This document shows, in pieces, positions 35,547-43,761 of a stretch of 64,000 nucleotides of DNA (position 1 is its first letter; the number at the start of each line of letters is the position of its first letter). This stretch comes from Sphingopyxis sp. OAS728 (GTDB taxonomy: Bacteria; Pseudomonadota; Alphaproteobacteria; Sphingomonadales; Sphingomonadaceae), in NCBI RefSeq assembly GCF_014873485.1, contig NZ_JADBDT010000001.1, forward strand, positions 3,838,501 through 3,902,500, read 5' to 3'. The notes beneath the pieces were generated by a model. It worked only from the letters and a program-made list of their open reading frames with translations. It did not search any database and was not told where the DNA came from. A program made the translations under genes and the position numbers.

Positions 35547-35606
35547 TCCATCGTACCCGCCGTTGTTGAGAATGGCTCGCAACGGCCAAATTCTCGCCGC
35601 TTCCGG

Positions 35607-35635
35607 TTGACCTTTCCTCGCTTTCAAGGGCATAG
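35607..35635 (+). promoter_or_regulatory. candidate sigma70-type promoter for redox operon
   Basis: TTGACC at 35607-35612 and GCATAG at 35630-35635 with 17 bases between them, about 75 bases upstream of the 25-codon leader ORF. A TTGTTGAGAAT...TCGCAA element at 35563-35582 lies upstream. Confidence 0.4.
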
Positions 35636-35709
35636 CTTTGCGTCCAGGACAGATAGTCCGGGTCGCATCCGTTATGAGTTCGCCGGGGGGCTGGCGAGAG
35701 GGGGAAAGG

Positions 35710-35787
35710 ATGCCCGTGCGCGCGTTCGTCAGCATCACGGCCAGCGACAAAGTTAACGGCCTTTGCCGTCCGGTGGCGCGCGCATGA
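35710..35787 (+). CDS. 25-codon leader ORF coupled to redox flavoprotein
   Basis: ATG 35710 directly behind a purine-rich AGAGGGGGAAAGG ribosome site; 25 residues (starts MPVRAFVSITASDK, ends RPVARA). Its TGA overlaps the ATG of the large flavoprotein gene (ATGA), while that gene has no good ribosome site of its own. This predicts translational coupling: ribosomes finishing the leader start the flavoprotein. No hydrophobic or amino-acid-rich stretch suggests classical attenuation. Confidence 0.5.
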   Translation: MPVRAFVSITASDKVNGLCRPVARA

Positions 35788-38219
35788 GCGAGCCGGTCAA
35801 GGTCGCGATCATCGGATCGGGGCCCGCTGGGCTCAGCGCGGCATCGCGCGCCGCGCAGCTCGGGCTTAGCCACATCTTACTCGAAAAGACCGACCACCTG
35901 TCGGACACGATCTTCAAATATCAAAAGGGCAAGCGCGTGCTCGCGACGCCCGAGCGGCTCGACCTGCGCTCCGACTGCCGTTTCGCCGAGGGGGCCCGCG
36001 AATATATCCTTGGTAATTGGGATGAGGACGCCGCGAACAACAAGGTGAATGTGGCGTATCATGCGGAGGTCGCCGAAGTGACCGGCGCGAAGGGCGCGTT
36101 CGCGATCAAGACGACCAAGGGCGACGTCTACACGGCCGAGAATATCGTGCTCGCGATCGGGACGCAGGGCAACCCGAACCGGATGCGCTGTGAGGGCGCT
36201 GACCTGCCGCACATCATCTATCAGGTCGACGATCCCGAGGATTTCAAGGACAAGCATATCACCGTCGTCGGGTCGGGCGACGCGGGGATCGAAAATGCGC
36301 TCGGCGTCGCCGAGGAGGCGCTCGAAAACACGGTCACGATCCTCAACCGTTCGAAGGATTTCGCGCGCGCCAAGGCGAAGAATGTCTCCGACATGACCGA
36401 GGCGGGCGAGAATGGCTTCATGTCGATCCGCACCGAGACGCAGCCGAAAAAGGTCGAGCCGGGTTGGCTGACGCTCGAAACCCCGACGGGGGAGGAGCGG
36501 ATCGAATGCGACGTCATCGTCGCGCGCCTCGGATCGGTCGCGCCGCGTGGCTTCGTCGAATCGATGGGTATCGAGTTCACCGGCCCCGACCGCGAAGCCT
36601 TTCCGAAACTGTCGCCGACCTTCGAGACGACGGTGCCCGGCATCTATGTCATCGGCGCGCTCGCGGGTTATCCGCTGATCAAGCATTGCATGAACCAGGG
36701 CTATGACGTCGTCGAGTTCCTGAACGGCAACAAGGCGCTGACTCCCGCCGACGAAAAGGATCTGGCGGCGATCTTTGCGGGCCTGCCGCAGAAGAAATCG
36801 GTCAGCGAGTGGCTGGAATATCTGCGCACGCGGATCCGCATCTTCGCCGATGTGTCGCCGCTCCAGATGCGCGAATTCATGCTCGATTCGAAAGTCGCCT
36901 ATTATTCCAAGGGCGATGTCGTGTTCGAGAAGGGCGAACCGGGTTCGTCGCTGTTCGCGATTGCCGACGGCCATGCGGTCGTCGAGGTCGGGCCCAATCT
37001 CGAGGTGCCGATCGAGCAGGGATCGATCTTCGGCGAGGTGGGGTTGATCTCGGGCCGCAAGCGCGGCGCGACGATCCGCGCCGGCGAGGACAGCATCTTC
37101 GTCGAAGTGTCGCGCACGGCGGCGCTCAAGCTGATGGCGGCGGTGCCGGGCGCGAAGCGCGTGATCAACCGCATCTCGCTCGAACGGCAGCTGCTGCAGA
37201 TTTTCAAGGGGGGGCTGACGGTCGAGGATCTGCAGCCGATCGCCGAGGACCCCGCGATCGAGCGCGTGCCCGCGGGCAAGGTCGTGATGGCGGAGGGCGA
37301 CGAAGGCGATGACGTCTATGTCATCCGTTCAGGGTCGATGGTCGTCGAGAAGGACATCGGCGGCAAGCCGATCTTCCTCCGCTATTTGCCCGCGGGCAGC
37401 TATTTCGGCGAAATGGCGGTGCTCAGCGGGGAAAAGCGCAACGCGACGGTCAAGGCGGCGGTCGCGAGCGAAGTGATCCGGCTGAAGGGCGACGAATTCA
37501 AGGCGATGCTCGCGAAACGGCCGCAGGTGCGCGAGGCGACCGAGGCCGCGGTAGCCGAGCGTGCGGCGATGAACAGCTTCATCGAATCGCGGAAAGCGAC
37601 CTATTCGAGCGCGGTCGATCTTTATTCGGATACCGCAAGCTTCATCATGAAGGAGGGACTGGGCGAGGCGACCGACGCCCTACTGATCGACGAGAATCTC
37701 TGCGTCGGCTGCGACAATTGCGAAAAGGCGTGCGCCGACAGCCACGAGGGCCTGTCGCGGCTCGACCGCGAAGCGGGCAAGAGCTTCGCGCATCTGCATG
37801 TGCCGACGAGTTGCCGCCACTGCGAGCATCCGCATTGCATGGCCGACTGCCCGCCGAACGTGATCCACCGCGGCCCCGACGGCGAGGTGTTCATGGAGCC
37901 CGGCTGCATCGGCTGCGGCAATTGCATGCGCAACTGCCCTTATGGCGTGATCCGCATGGAGGCTGCGCCGCCCGAGAAGCCGAGCCTGCTGCGCTGGCTG
38001 CTCACGGGCTTTGGTCCCGGGCCGGGCGAACCCTCGCCCAAATGGACAAAGAAGCAATTGGGCGAAGAGAAGCCCAAGAAGATCGCGGTTAAATGCGACA
38101 TGTGCAAAGGTATTTCGGGCGGCCCGGCGTGCGTGCGCGCCTGTCCAACGGGCGCTGCGATCCGCGTTTCGCCCGAAGAATTCCTGTCGATCGCGCGGCT
38201 CGACGAGGACACCGACTGA
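35784..38219 (+). CDS. flavoprotein with two cyclic-nucleotide-binding domains and four [4Fe-4S] sites
   Basis: 811 residues from ATG 35784. Residues 1-330 are a thioredoxin-reductase-like FAD/NAD(P) module with two Rossmann motifs (AIIGSGPAGLSAA at 9-21, VVGSGDAGIENA near 162) and PGIYVIGALAGYPLIKH; the CxxC pair of true thioredoxin reductases is absent. Residues about 360-475 and 485-600 are two cNMP-binding domains (FGEVGLISGRKRGATI and FGEMAVLSGEKRNATV). Residues about 635-795 hold sixteen cysteines in a NrfC/DmsB-type ferredoxin domain (CVGCDNCEKAC, CRHCEHPHCMADC, CIGCGNCMRNC, CDMCKG...CVRAC). Predicted soluble cytoplasmic NAD(P)H-linked electron carrier gated by cyclic nucleotide. The start of the membrane partner overlaps its stop (TGATG). 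Confidence 0.93.
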   Translation: MSEPVKVAIIGSGPAGLSAASRAAQLGLSHILLEKTDHLSDTIFKYQKGKRVLATPERLDLRSDCRFAEGAREYILGNWDEDAANNKVNVAYHAEVAEVTGAKGAFAIKTTKGDVYTAENIVLAIGTQGNPNRMRCEGADLPHIIYQVDDPEDFKDKHITVVGSGDAGIENALGVAEEALENTVTILNRSKDFARAKAKNVSDMTEAGENGFMSIRTETQPKKVEPGWLTLETPTGEERIECDVIVARLGSVAPRGFVESMGIEFTGPDREAFPKLSPTFETTVPGIYVIGALAGYPLIKHCMNQGYDVVEFLNGNKALTPADEKDLAAIFAGLPQKKSVSEWLEYLRTRIRIFADVSPLQMREFMLDSKVAYYSKGDVVFEKGEPGSSLFAIADGHAVVEVGPNLEVPIEQGSIFGEVGLISGRKRGATIRAGEDSIFVEVSRTAALKLMAAVPGAKRVINRISLERQLLQIFKGGLTVEDLQPIAEDPAIERVPAGKVVMAEGDEGDDVYVIRSGSMVVEKDIGGKPIFLRYLPAGSYFGEMAVLSGEKRNATVKAAVASEVIRLKGDEFKAMLAKRPQVREATEAAVAERAAMNSFIESRKATYSSAVDLYSDTASFIMKEGLGEATDALLIDENLCVGCDNCEKACADSHEGLSRLDREAGKSFAHLHVPTSCRHCEHPHCMADCPPNVIHRGPDGEVFMEPGCIGCGNCMRNCPYGVIRMEAAPPEKPSLLRWLLTGFGPGPGEPSPKWTKKQLGEEKPKKIAVKCDMCKGISGGPACVRACPTGAAIRVSPEEFLSIARLDEDTD

Positions 38220-39100
38220 TGGCGAGCCTGTTTCAGCGGCGCCGGTCGAAGGCTACGCAGGTCGAGCGTGTCCGCGAGCGACGGCATGAGGGGTTCCTGC
38301 GCTATGCGGGGTTTCGCTGGGCGAAGATTTCGGGCGGGCTCTGCCTGCTCATCATCGTGAGTTACGCGCTGGTCGACGTGACGCCGCGGCACAATGGCGG
38401 CAGCTGGTACGGCTATACGCTGGGGACGATCGGCGCGGGGCTGATCCTGTGGCTGACCGCGCTCGGCTATCGCAAACGCAAGATGACGAGCGATCACTGG
38501 TCGCTGAAGGCGTGGACCTCGGCGCATGTCTATCTGGGGCTCAGCCTGATCGTCGTCGGCACTTGGCACACGGGGTTCCAGCTTGGCTGGAATGTCCACA
38601 CGCTGGCATGGGCGTTGATGATGCTCGTGATCCTGTCGGGCCTCTATGGCGTGATAGTCTATGCGACGCTGCCGCAGGCGCTGTCTAACAATCGCGAGCA
38701 GATGACGCAGATGCAGATGCTCGAGGCGATCCGGGCCTTCGACCGGCAATTGCACAGCGCCGCGCAGCCGCTGACCCCGGAGGATACGGCGCCGGTGCTC
38801 GCGGCGCTCGACGAAGATCCGTTCGCGGGCGGAGTCGTTGCGCGCCTGTCAGGGCGCTATTCGAATTGCGCAACGTCGGCGGCGCTGCGTGCGCTCACTC
38901 TGTCGCGGAGCAGCGATGCCGGTGCGCGCGAGAAGGTCGTCGGACTGCTCAAGCAGAAGGAAGCGGCGCTCGCGCGGCTGCGCCAGCATCTCCGGATTCG
39001 CGGGATGCTCGAAATCTGGCTTTACGTGCATGTGCCGCTGACTTTTGCGCTGATCGCGGCGCTGTCGGCGCACATCATCAGCGTCTTCTTCTACTGGTGA
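38219..39100 (+). CDS. membrane diheme b-type cytochrome subunit
   Basis: 293 residues. About five membrane segments (38-54, 64-84, 99-119, 127-149, 266-291). Two helices each carry a pair of histidines at HX13H spacing: His103/His117 and His271/His285. That spacing is the mark of two stacked b hemes held between two helices, as in cytochrome b and ferric-reductase-type proteins. A cytoplasmic loop (about 150-255) is charged and partly helical. It is wedged by overlaps between the Fe-S flavoprotein and the decaheme cytochrome, so it should pass electrons across the membrane between them. I know no named family for it. Confidence 0.88.
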   Translation: MASLFQRRRSKATQVERVRERRHEGFLRYAGFRWAKISGGLCLLIIVSYALVDVTPRHNGGSWYGYTLGTIGAGLILWLTALGYRKRKMTSDHWSLKAWTSAHVYLGLSLIVVGTWHTGFQLGWNVHTLAWALMMLVILSGLYGVIVYATLPQALSNNREQMTQMQMLEAIRAFDRQLHSAAQPLTPEDTAPVLAALDEDPFAGGVVARLSGRYSNCATSAALRALTLSRSSDAGAREKVVGLLKQKEAALARLRQHLRIRGMLEIWLYVHVPLTFALIAALSAHIISVFFYW

Positions 39101-39110
39101 GGCGCGGACG

Positions 39111-41045
39111 ATGAGCTTCATCCTGCGTCGCATCTCGACGACCAAAACGGGCAAGCAGATCATCCGCGATGCGGCGCTGCCGGGCGACACGATCACGCTG
39201 GGCCGCGAGGGCAGCAACACCATCCACGTCGCCGATTTGGCGGTGAACCCGCATCATGCGACGATCAGCAGCGCCGACGGGCGTACCGTGCGTGTCGCAG
39301 CGAGCGAGGGGCTGGGTTTCGATCTTAACGGGCGGACCGAAACCGTTGCCGATATCGACAGCGGCGCGGGCGGCGAACTGCGTTTCGGCGGGCACCGCCT
39401 GACGATCGCGCGCGAGGACGAGAATATCATCCTCCTCGTCGAGCGCATCGACGAATTGTCGCAATCGTCGAAGGATGTCGACGAGGCCAAGGCCTTTTCG
39501 CTGCAGGGCGTGATGCTCGGCAAGCGCATGGGGGCATGGGTGTTCGCGGCGGTAATGCTGCTTGCTTTCCTGATCGGGCCGATCTGGGCGTGGTACAGCT
39601 ACAAGAATGTCAACGAGCGCCCCGACGGTTATCATGCCGACAGCGCCTGGCTTTCGGGGCCGCTGTCGAGCGCGCACGCGAGCCTGAAGAATGATTGCCA
39701 GTCGTGCCACGTCGAGCCTTTCGTGGCGGTGACCGACAAGGCGTGCGTCAATTGCCACACCGGCGAGCATAAGGCGATGAGCATGGCGCACGCCAATGCG
39801 CCGACCGCGATGCTGCTCGCTGCGCGCCATCCGCCCGGGGTCGGCGAACGCATCCTCGACGGCTTTGCCAAGACCTTCAACAAGCCGCAGGGGCGCTGTG
39901 TCGAGTGCCATACCGAGCATGAAGGGTCGGGGCCGATGCCGGCGACGCCGCAGAAATTCTGCGCCGATTGTCATGACGGCATGTCGGTGCGGCTGAAGAC
40001 CGCGGGCCATCCGACGACGCTCGCCGATGCCGCCGATTTCGGAACGAGCCATCCCGAATTCCGCCCGCTCGTGCGGCCGGGACCGGGCGGCAAGCTGGTG
40101 CGCACGACACTGGCCAAGGGTTTGGTCGACTATAATGGCCTCAAATTCCCGCACGACATGCATTTGCAGGCGACGGGCGGGGTCGCACGCATGGCTGCGA
40201 GTTTCCGCGGCCGCTATGATTTCGGGAAGAAGCTCGAATGCCAGAATTGCCACCGCCTCGAGGCCGACGGGGTGCGCGTGAAGCCGGTCGAGATGGAGCG
40301 TGACTGCGCCATGTGCCACAGCCTCGCGTTCGAGACGGTCGGCGGTGTGACGCGGACCTTGCGCCATGGCGAGCCCGATCAGGTCGTTGCCGACCTCACC
40401 GCTTATTATCGTTCGGCGCCGCCCGCGCGGCCCTTGCAACTCGGCGGGATGCAGCGGCGGCGCCCGGGCGCTTATGCCGAGGGGCAGGTCTACAACATCT
40501 ATTTCAACGAGGTGGCGACGCGCCCGAGCCGCGCGCAGGATGCCGTCCGCGCGGTCTTCTCAAAGGGCGGCGCCTGCTACGACTGCCACACGATCTTTGC
40601 GCCGCAAGCGGGCAGCGGCTGGCGGGTGGCAGCGGTCGACCAGACGCCGCGCTATCTGCAAAAGGGCTGGTTCGATCATGATGCGCACCGCGAGACCGAG
40701 TGCGCCGACTGCCACACCGCCGCGCCGGCGTCGAAGGCGTCGACGGACCTGCTCGTGCCGGGGCTTCGCCAGTGTCGCGACTGCCATGTCGGCGAGGGCG
40801 GCGCGCGCGTCGTGAAGGTCGAAACCGCGACCGAATCGCCCTGCGCGATGTGCCACGAATATCATTCGGACGGCGGAAAACCGTGGATGCCGCCGCGCCA
40901 GCGCAAGAAAAACACCGCCGCAATCACAAATAAACGTCTTGGTGGTAGCCAGGGTGTGAGCATGATCACAGGAACCGGGGGGCGGGGCCTTTACGAAGTG
41001 ACATGGCGCACACCTTCCTTGCGCGCGGCAGGGCAGGGCGGATAG
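39111..41045 (+). CDS. FHA-domain membrane-anchored decaheme cytochrome c
   Basis: 644 residues. Residues about 1-110 form an FHA domain (DTITLGREGSNTIHVADLAVNPHHATIS) with the GR arginine kept, but with the usual S-R-x-H altered to N-P-H-H. One membrane helix at about 142-163 (AWVFAAVMLLAFLIGPIWAWY) follows, then a periplasmic domain with ten CXXCH heme sites between residues about 195 and 581 (CQSCH, CVNCH, CVECH, CADCH, CQNCH, CAMCH, CYDCH, CADCH, CRDCH, CAMCH). FHA inside, hemes outside. The last ~45 residues after RQRKKN lack cytochrome character and run across a CRP-type box, so the true end could be earlier or a frameshift may be present near the A run at 40909. Confidence 0.9.
   Translation: MSFILRRISTTKTGKQIIRDAALPGDTITLGREGSNTIHVADLAVNPHHATISSADGRTVRVAASEGLGFDLNGRTETVADIDSGAGGELRFGGHRLTIAREDENIILLVERIDELSQSSKDVDEAKAFSLQGVMLGKRMGAWVFAAVMLLAFLIGPIWAWYSYKNVNERPDGYHADSAWLSGPLSSAHASLKNDCQSCHVEPFVAVTDKACVNCHTGEHKAMSMAHANAPTAMLLAARHPPGVGERILDGFAKTFNKPQGRCVECHTEHEGSGPMPATPQKFCADCHDGMSVRLKTAGHPTTLADAADFGTSHPEFRPLVRPGPGGKLVRTTLAKGLVDYNGLKFPHDMHLQATGGVARMAASFRGRYDFGKKLECQNCHRLEADGVRVKPVEMERDCAMCHSLAFETVGGVTRTLRHGEPDQVVADLTAYYRSAPPARPLQLGGMQRRRPGAYAEGQVYNIYFNEVATRPSRAQDAVRAVFSKGGACYDCHTIFAPQAGSGWRVAAVDQTPRYLQKGWFDHDAHRETECADCHTAAPASKASTDLLVPGLRQCRDCHVGEGGARVVKVETATESPCAMCHEYHSDGGKPWMPPRQRKKNTAAITNKRLGGSQGVSMITGTGGRGLYEVTWRTPSLRAAGQGG
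40955..40970 (+). promoter_or_regulatory. perfect CRP-type palindrome upstream of phosphodiesterase
   Basis: TGTGA-GCATGA-TCACA, identical in both half-sites to the CRP consensus TGTGA-N6-TCACA. It lies inside the 3' tail of the cytochrome gene, about 120 bases before the phosphodiesterase start, a workable activator or repressor position. Confidence 0.65.
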
Positions 41046-41088
41046 GTTTTGGGTCGCCGGACCAGATCGGCGAAAGCAGGGGACGGAT

Positions 41089-41937
41089 ATGCTGATCGCG
41101 CAGATCACAGATATCCATATCGGGTTCGATCCGGACAATCCGGCCGAATATAACCGCAAGCGCCTCGACGAGGTGCTCGACGTGCTGATCGAGGGGCCGA
41201 ACCGGCCCGACCTGTTGCTCGCCACCGGCGACCTCACCGATCGCGGTGACGACGACAGCTATCGCCGCCTCGCCACCGCCTTTTCGCGTTGCCCGTTTCC
41301 GGTTTGGCCGAGCGTCGGCAATCACGACCTGCGCGACAGTTTCCATGCGCGCTTTCCGGGGTTCGACGACGGCAATGGCTTCGTCCAATATACGGTCGAG
41401 CTGCCCGACCTGCGGCTGGTGACCGTCGATACGCTGGAGGAGGGGCGTCATGGCGGCGCTTTTTGTGAGCAACGCGCGGCGTGGCTCGATGCCGAACTGG
41501 CGAAGGACCGGGCCAAGCCGACCTATATCGTCATGCACCACCCGCCGGTCGAAAGCGGGATCGAGTGGATGAATACCGATCCCGACGAGCCGTGGGTCGG
41601 GGCGTTCACCGATGTTGTCCAGCGACACCCGCAAGTGCGCGGATTGATCTGCGGACACCTCCACCGCAGCGTTACCGTCGCATGGGAAGGCCGCACGGTC
41701 GCGATCTGCTCGTCGACCGCGCCGCAGGTCTCGCTCGACCTCCGGCCCATCGACGAGAACAAGCCCGACGACCGCCCGATGATCGTCGCCGAAGATCCCG
41801 CCTATGCGCTCCACCGCTGGAACGGGCGCGAGCTCGTCAGCTTTTACGACCATGCCGGCGCACACACGATGCTGGCCAAATATGACGAACGGTTGCAGCC
41901 GCTTGTGCGCGAGTTGAAGGCCGAGCGGCCGCGCTAA
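41089..41937 (+). CDS. class III cyclic-nucleotide phosphodiesterase-like metallophosphoesterase (CpdA type)
   Basis: 282 residues with an AGGGGACGG ribosome site. The calcineurin-type dimetal motifs are all there: ITDIHIG, LLATGDLTDRG, SVGNHD, MHHPPVESG and GLICGHLHRS. The overall length and spacing match CpdA-type 3',5'-cAMP phosphodiesterases; a different phosphodiester substrate cannot be excluded. It starts 43 bases after the decaheme cytochrome gene of an operon whose first protein has two cNMP-binding domains, and a perfect CRP box precedes it. Both point to cAMP as its substrate. Its 3' end overlaps the convergent hydrolase by four bases. Confidence 0.88.
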   Translation: MLIAQITDIHIGFDPDNPAEYNRKRLDEVLDVLIEGPNRPDLLLATGDLTDRGDDDSYRRLATAFSRCPFPVWPSVGNHDLRDSFHARFPGFDDGNGFVQYTVELPDLRLVTVDTLEEGRHGGAFCEQRAAWLDAELAKDRAKPTYIVMHHPPVESGIEWMNTDPDEPWVGAFTDVVQRHPQVRGLICGHLHRSVTVAWEGRTVAICSSTAPQVSLDLRPIDENKPDDRPMIVAEDPAYALHRWNGRELVSFYDHAGAHTMLAKYDERLQPLVRELKAERPR

Positions 41938-42410
41938 TCCAGATCGAGTTCGGCGGCGCTTGCCAGGACCGGTCCGAAATGGTGACGCCAAAGCCTCGCG
42001 CCGAGCGCGCCGGACGGGTCGAGCGATGACCCGACGCTCAACCATTCGAGGAGCGTCGGCTGCAAGCCCGCATCGAACAGCATGAATCCCGCAGCGAGGC
42101 AGCAGGTCTCGGACTGAATACCGCATACGAGCACACGGTCGATGTCGAGCGATTTCAGATGCTCGATCATCGCCACGGGCGGCAGATAGCCATGCTTGAT
42201 GAAGATGCGGTCGGCGGCGATCAGGCTTTCGTCATTGGCGCCCGGCTTCCATCCCAATTGGCGATCGAACGGCGTGACCGTCTCGTCGTGCCGTTCGACC
42301 GTCGCGACGCTGGGAATCTGCCGGGCGAGCGCCTTTATCGCGTCGACGATATGCGCGGGTACGTCGAAACTCGGCTGGACATCGACGACCAGCAGCGCCT
42401 GTCGCGGCAT
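41934..42410 (-). CDS. isochorismatase-family hydrolase
   Basis: 158 residues. Triad positions: Asp in LLVVDVQPSF, Lys in RIFIKHGYLPP, Cys in GIQSETCCLAAGFML. Short member of the family, missing the longer C-terminal part of nicotinamidases. Last gene of a run starting with cysS, five bases after the hydroxyacid dehydrogenase. Substrate unknown. Confidence 0.86.
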   Translation of the reverse strand: MPRQALLVVDVQPSFDVPAHIVDAIKALARQIPSVATVERHDETVTPFDRQLGWKPGANDESLIAADRIFIKHGYLPPVAMIEHLKSLDIDRVLVCGIQSETCCLAAGFMLFDAGLQPTLLEWLSVGSSLDPSGALGARLWRHHFGPVLASAAELDLD

Positions 42411-42414
42411 GGCC

Positions 42415-43359
42415 TTAGTAACCGAGCGTCAGGTCGACCCGCGGTTCGACGGCTTCGCCATTTTTCCAACGACCCAGATTTTCGAGGAAACGCTGCGCCG
42501 AGCGGATGAACATCTTGTCCTGCGCGCGGCCCGACAGGTGCATCGTGATATGCGCGTTGTCGAGGCTCCAGAGCGGATCGTCCGAGGGTAGCGGTTCGGG
42601 GGTCGTGACGTCGAGGAAGGCCGACGCGATCTGCTGTTCGTTCAGCGCCGTGACGAGCGCGTCCTGATCGACGACGCTGCCGCGTGCGATGTTGATGAGC
42701 GTCGCGCTCGGCTTCATCGCAGCGAACTCGGCGGCGCCGATCATGCCGTCGGTTTCGGGGGTCGCGGGGACCGCGAGGATGACCCAGTCGAAATCGGCCA
42801 GCCGGGCGCGCCACTGGTCGGGGGTCAGCGTATTCGGACCGGGCGAGCGGCGGACGACGGTGACGTCGACCGCAAACGCCTTCAGCCGTTCCTCGATCAG
42901 CTTGCCGATCGCGCCATAGCCGAGCAGCAGCGCCTTCGACCCGAAGAGTTCGACCTTGCCGGGGGAGTCCATCAGCCATTCGCGGCGCTCCTGCGCGCGG
43001 ACGACGTCGCGGTAGCCCTTCGCGACCGTCAGCATCCCCATCACGACATATTCGGCGATGGTGATCGCGTTGATGCCGGCGCCGTTGGTGACGATTGTTC
43101 CGCGCTGGTGGAGCAGGTCGAGCGGCATGCCGTCGACGCCGGCATAGATCGAGTTCAGCCATTTGAGGTTCGTCGCGGCGGCGATGATCGCCGCCATGTC
43201 GCGCTTGTCGTACATGTCGAACCAGCCGATCTCGGCGTGCGGCGCGAGTTCGAGCGCCTCCTCCTTCGACGCGAAGAAACGCGGCTCGATCCAGTCGGGC
43301 AGGCCGTTTTCGAGGAGCGGGCGGATGAGGCCCGAAAGGACGGTGACGGTCTTGGTCAT
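42415..43359 (-). CDS. D-2-hydroxyacid dehydrogenase family oxidoreductase
   Basis: 314 residues. NAD-binding Rossmann motif LLGYGAIGKLIEERL, catalytic Arg in INIARGSVVDQDALV, Glu in VTTPEPLPSDDPLW and His in HITMHLSGRAQDKMF. The family reduces 2-keto acids such as glyoxylate, hydroxypyruvate or pyruvate. The identity of the substrate is not visible. Confidence 0.92.
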   Translation of the reverse strand: MTKTVTVLSGLIRPLLENGLPDWIEPRFFASKEEALELAPHAEIGWFDMYDKRDMAAIIAAATNLKWLNSIYAGVDGMPLDLLHQRGTIVTNGAGINAITIAEYVVMGMLTVAKGYRDVVRAQERREWLMDSPGKVELFGSKALLLGYGAIGKLIEERLKAFAVDVTVVRRSPGPNTLTPDQWRARLADFDWVILAVPATPETDGMIGAAEFAAMKPSATLINIARGSVVDQDALVTALNEQQIASAFLDVTTPEPLPSDDPLWSLDNAHITMHLSGRAQDKMFIRSAQRFLENLGRWKNGEAVEPRVDLTLGY

Positions 43360-43366
43360 GATATTC

Positions 43367-43723
43367 CTACTGCTGAAATGCGTGCCAGCCGGCCCAGGCG
43401 AGCGGGATCAGGCCGATCAGGTCGACGAGGGCGATGGTGGAGAGCTGCGCGGGGCGACCGTATGACTGATAGAGAAAGAGGAAGCTGAGCATCGAGATTG
43501 CGGCGAGCAAGGTCGCGATCTTGCGCCCGCCGGGATCGAAGGCCGCCCACACGCACGCGACGAGCACCGCGAAGAACAGCGCGGCGCGGTGGTGCATCAA
43601 CAGGAAGAGCGGGCTGTCGGGCGTGACGCCATAGAGCCGCGTGATCAGCGCCGGCCGGAACAAGGCCAGCGCCGGGATCAGGTGGACAAGACCGACAAGC
43701 AGCCAGCAGATCAGTTGCGACAT
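43367..43723 (-). CDS. small four-helix membrane protein
   Basis: 118 residues with four hydrophobic helices (about 5-24, 40-60, 68-86, 96-113). Motif LYGVTPDSPLFLLMHHRAALFF between helices one and two. Unknown function. Eight bases ahead of the dehydrogenase gene and 38 after cysS. Confidence 0.82.
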   Translation of the reverse strand: MSQLICWLLVGLVHLIPALALFRPALITRLYGVTPDSPLFLLMHHRAALFFAVLVACVWAAFDPGGRKIATLLAAISMLSFLFLYQSYGRPAQLSTIALVDLIGLIPLAWAGWHAFQQ

Positions 43724-43761
43724 GCAACGAGGCTAGCATCCTGCAAGGCCGCGACAAGCCC

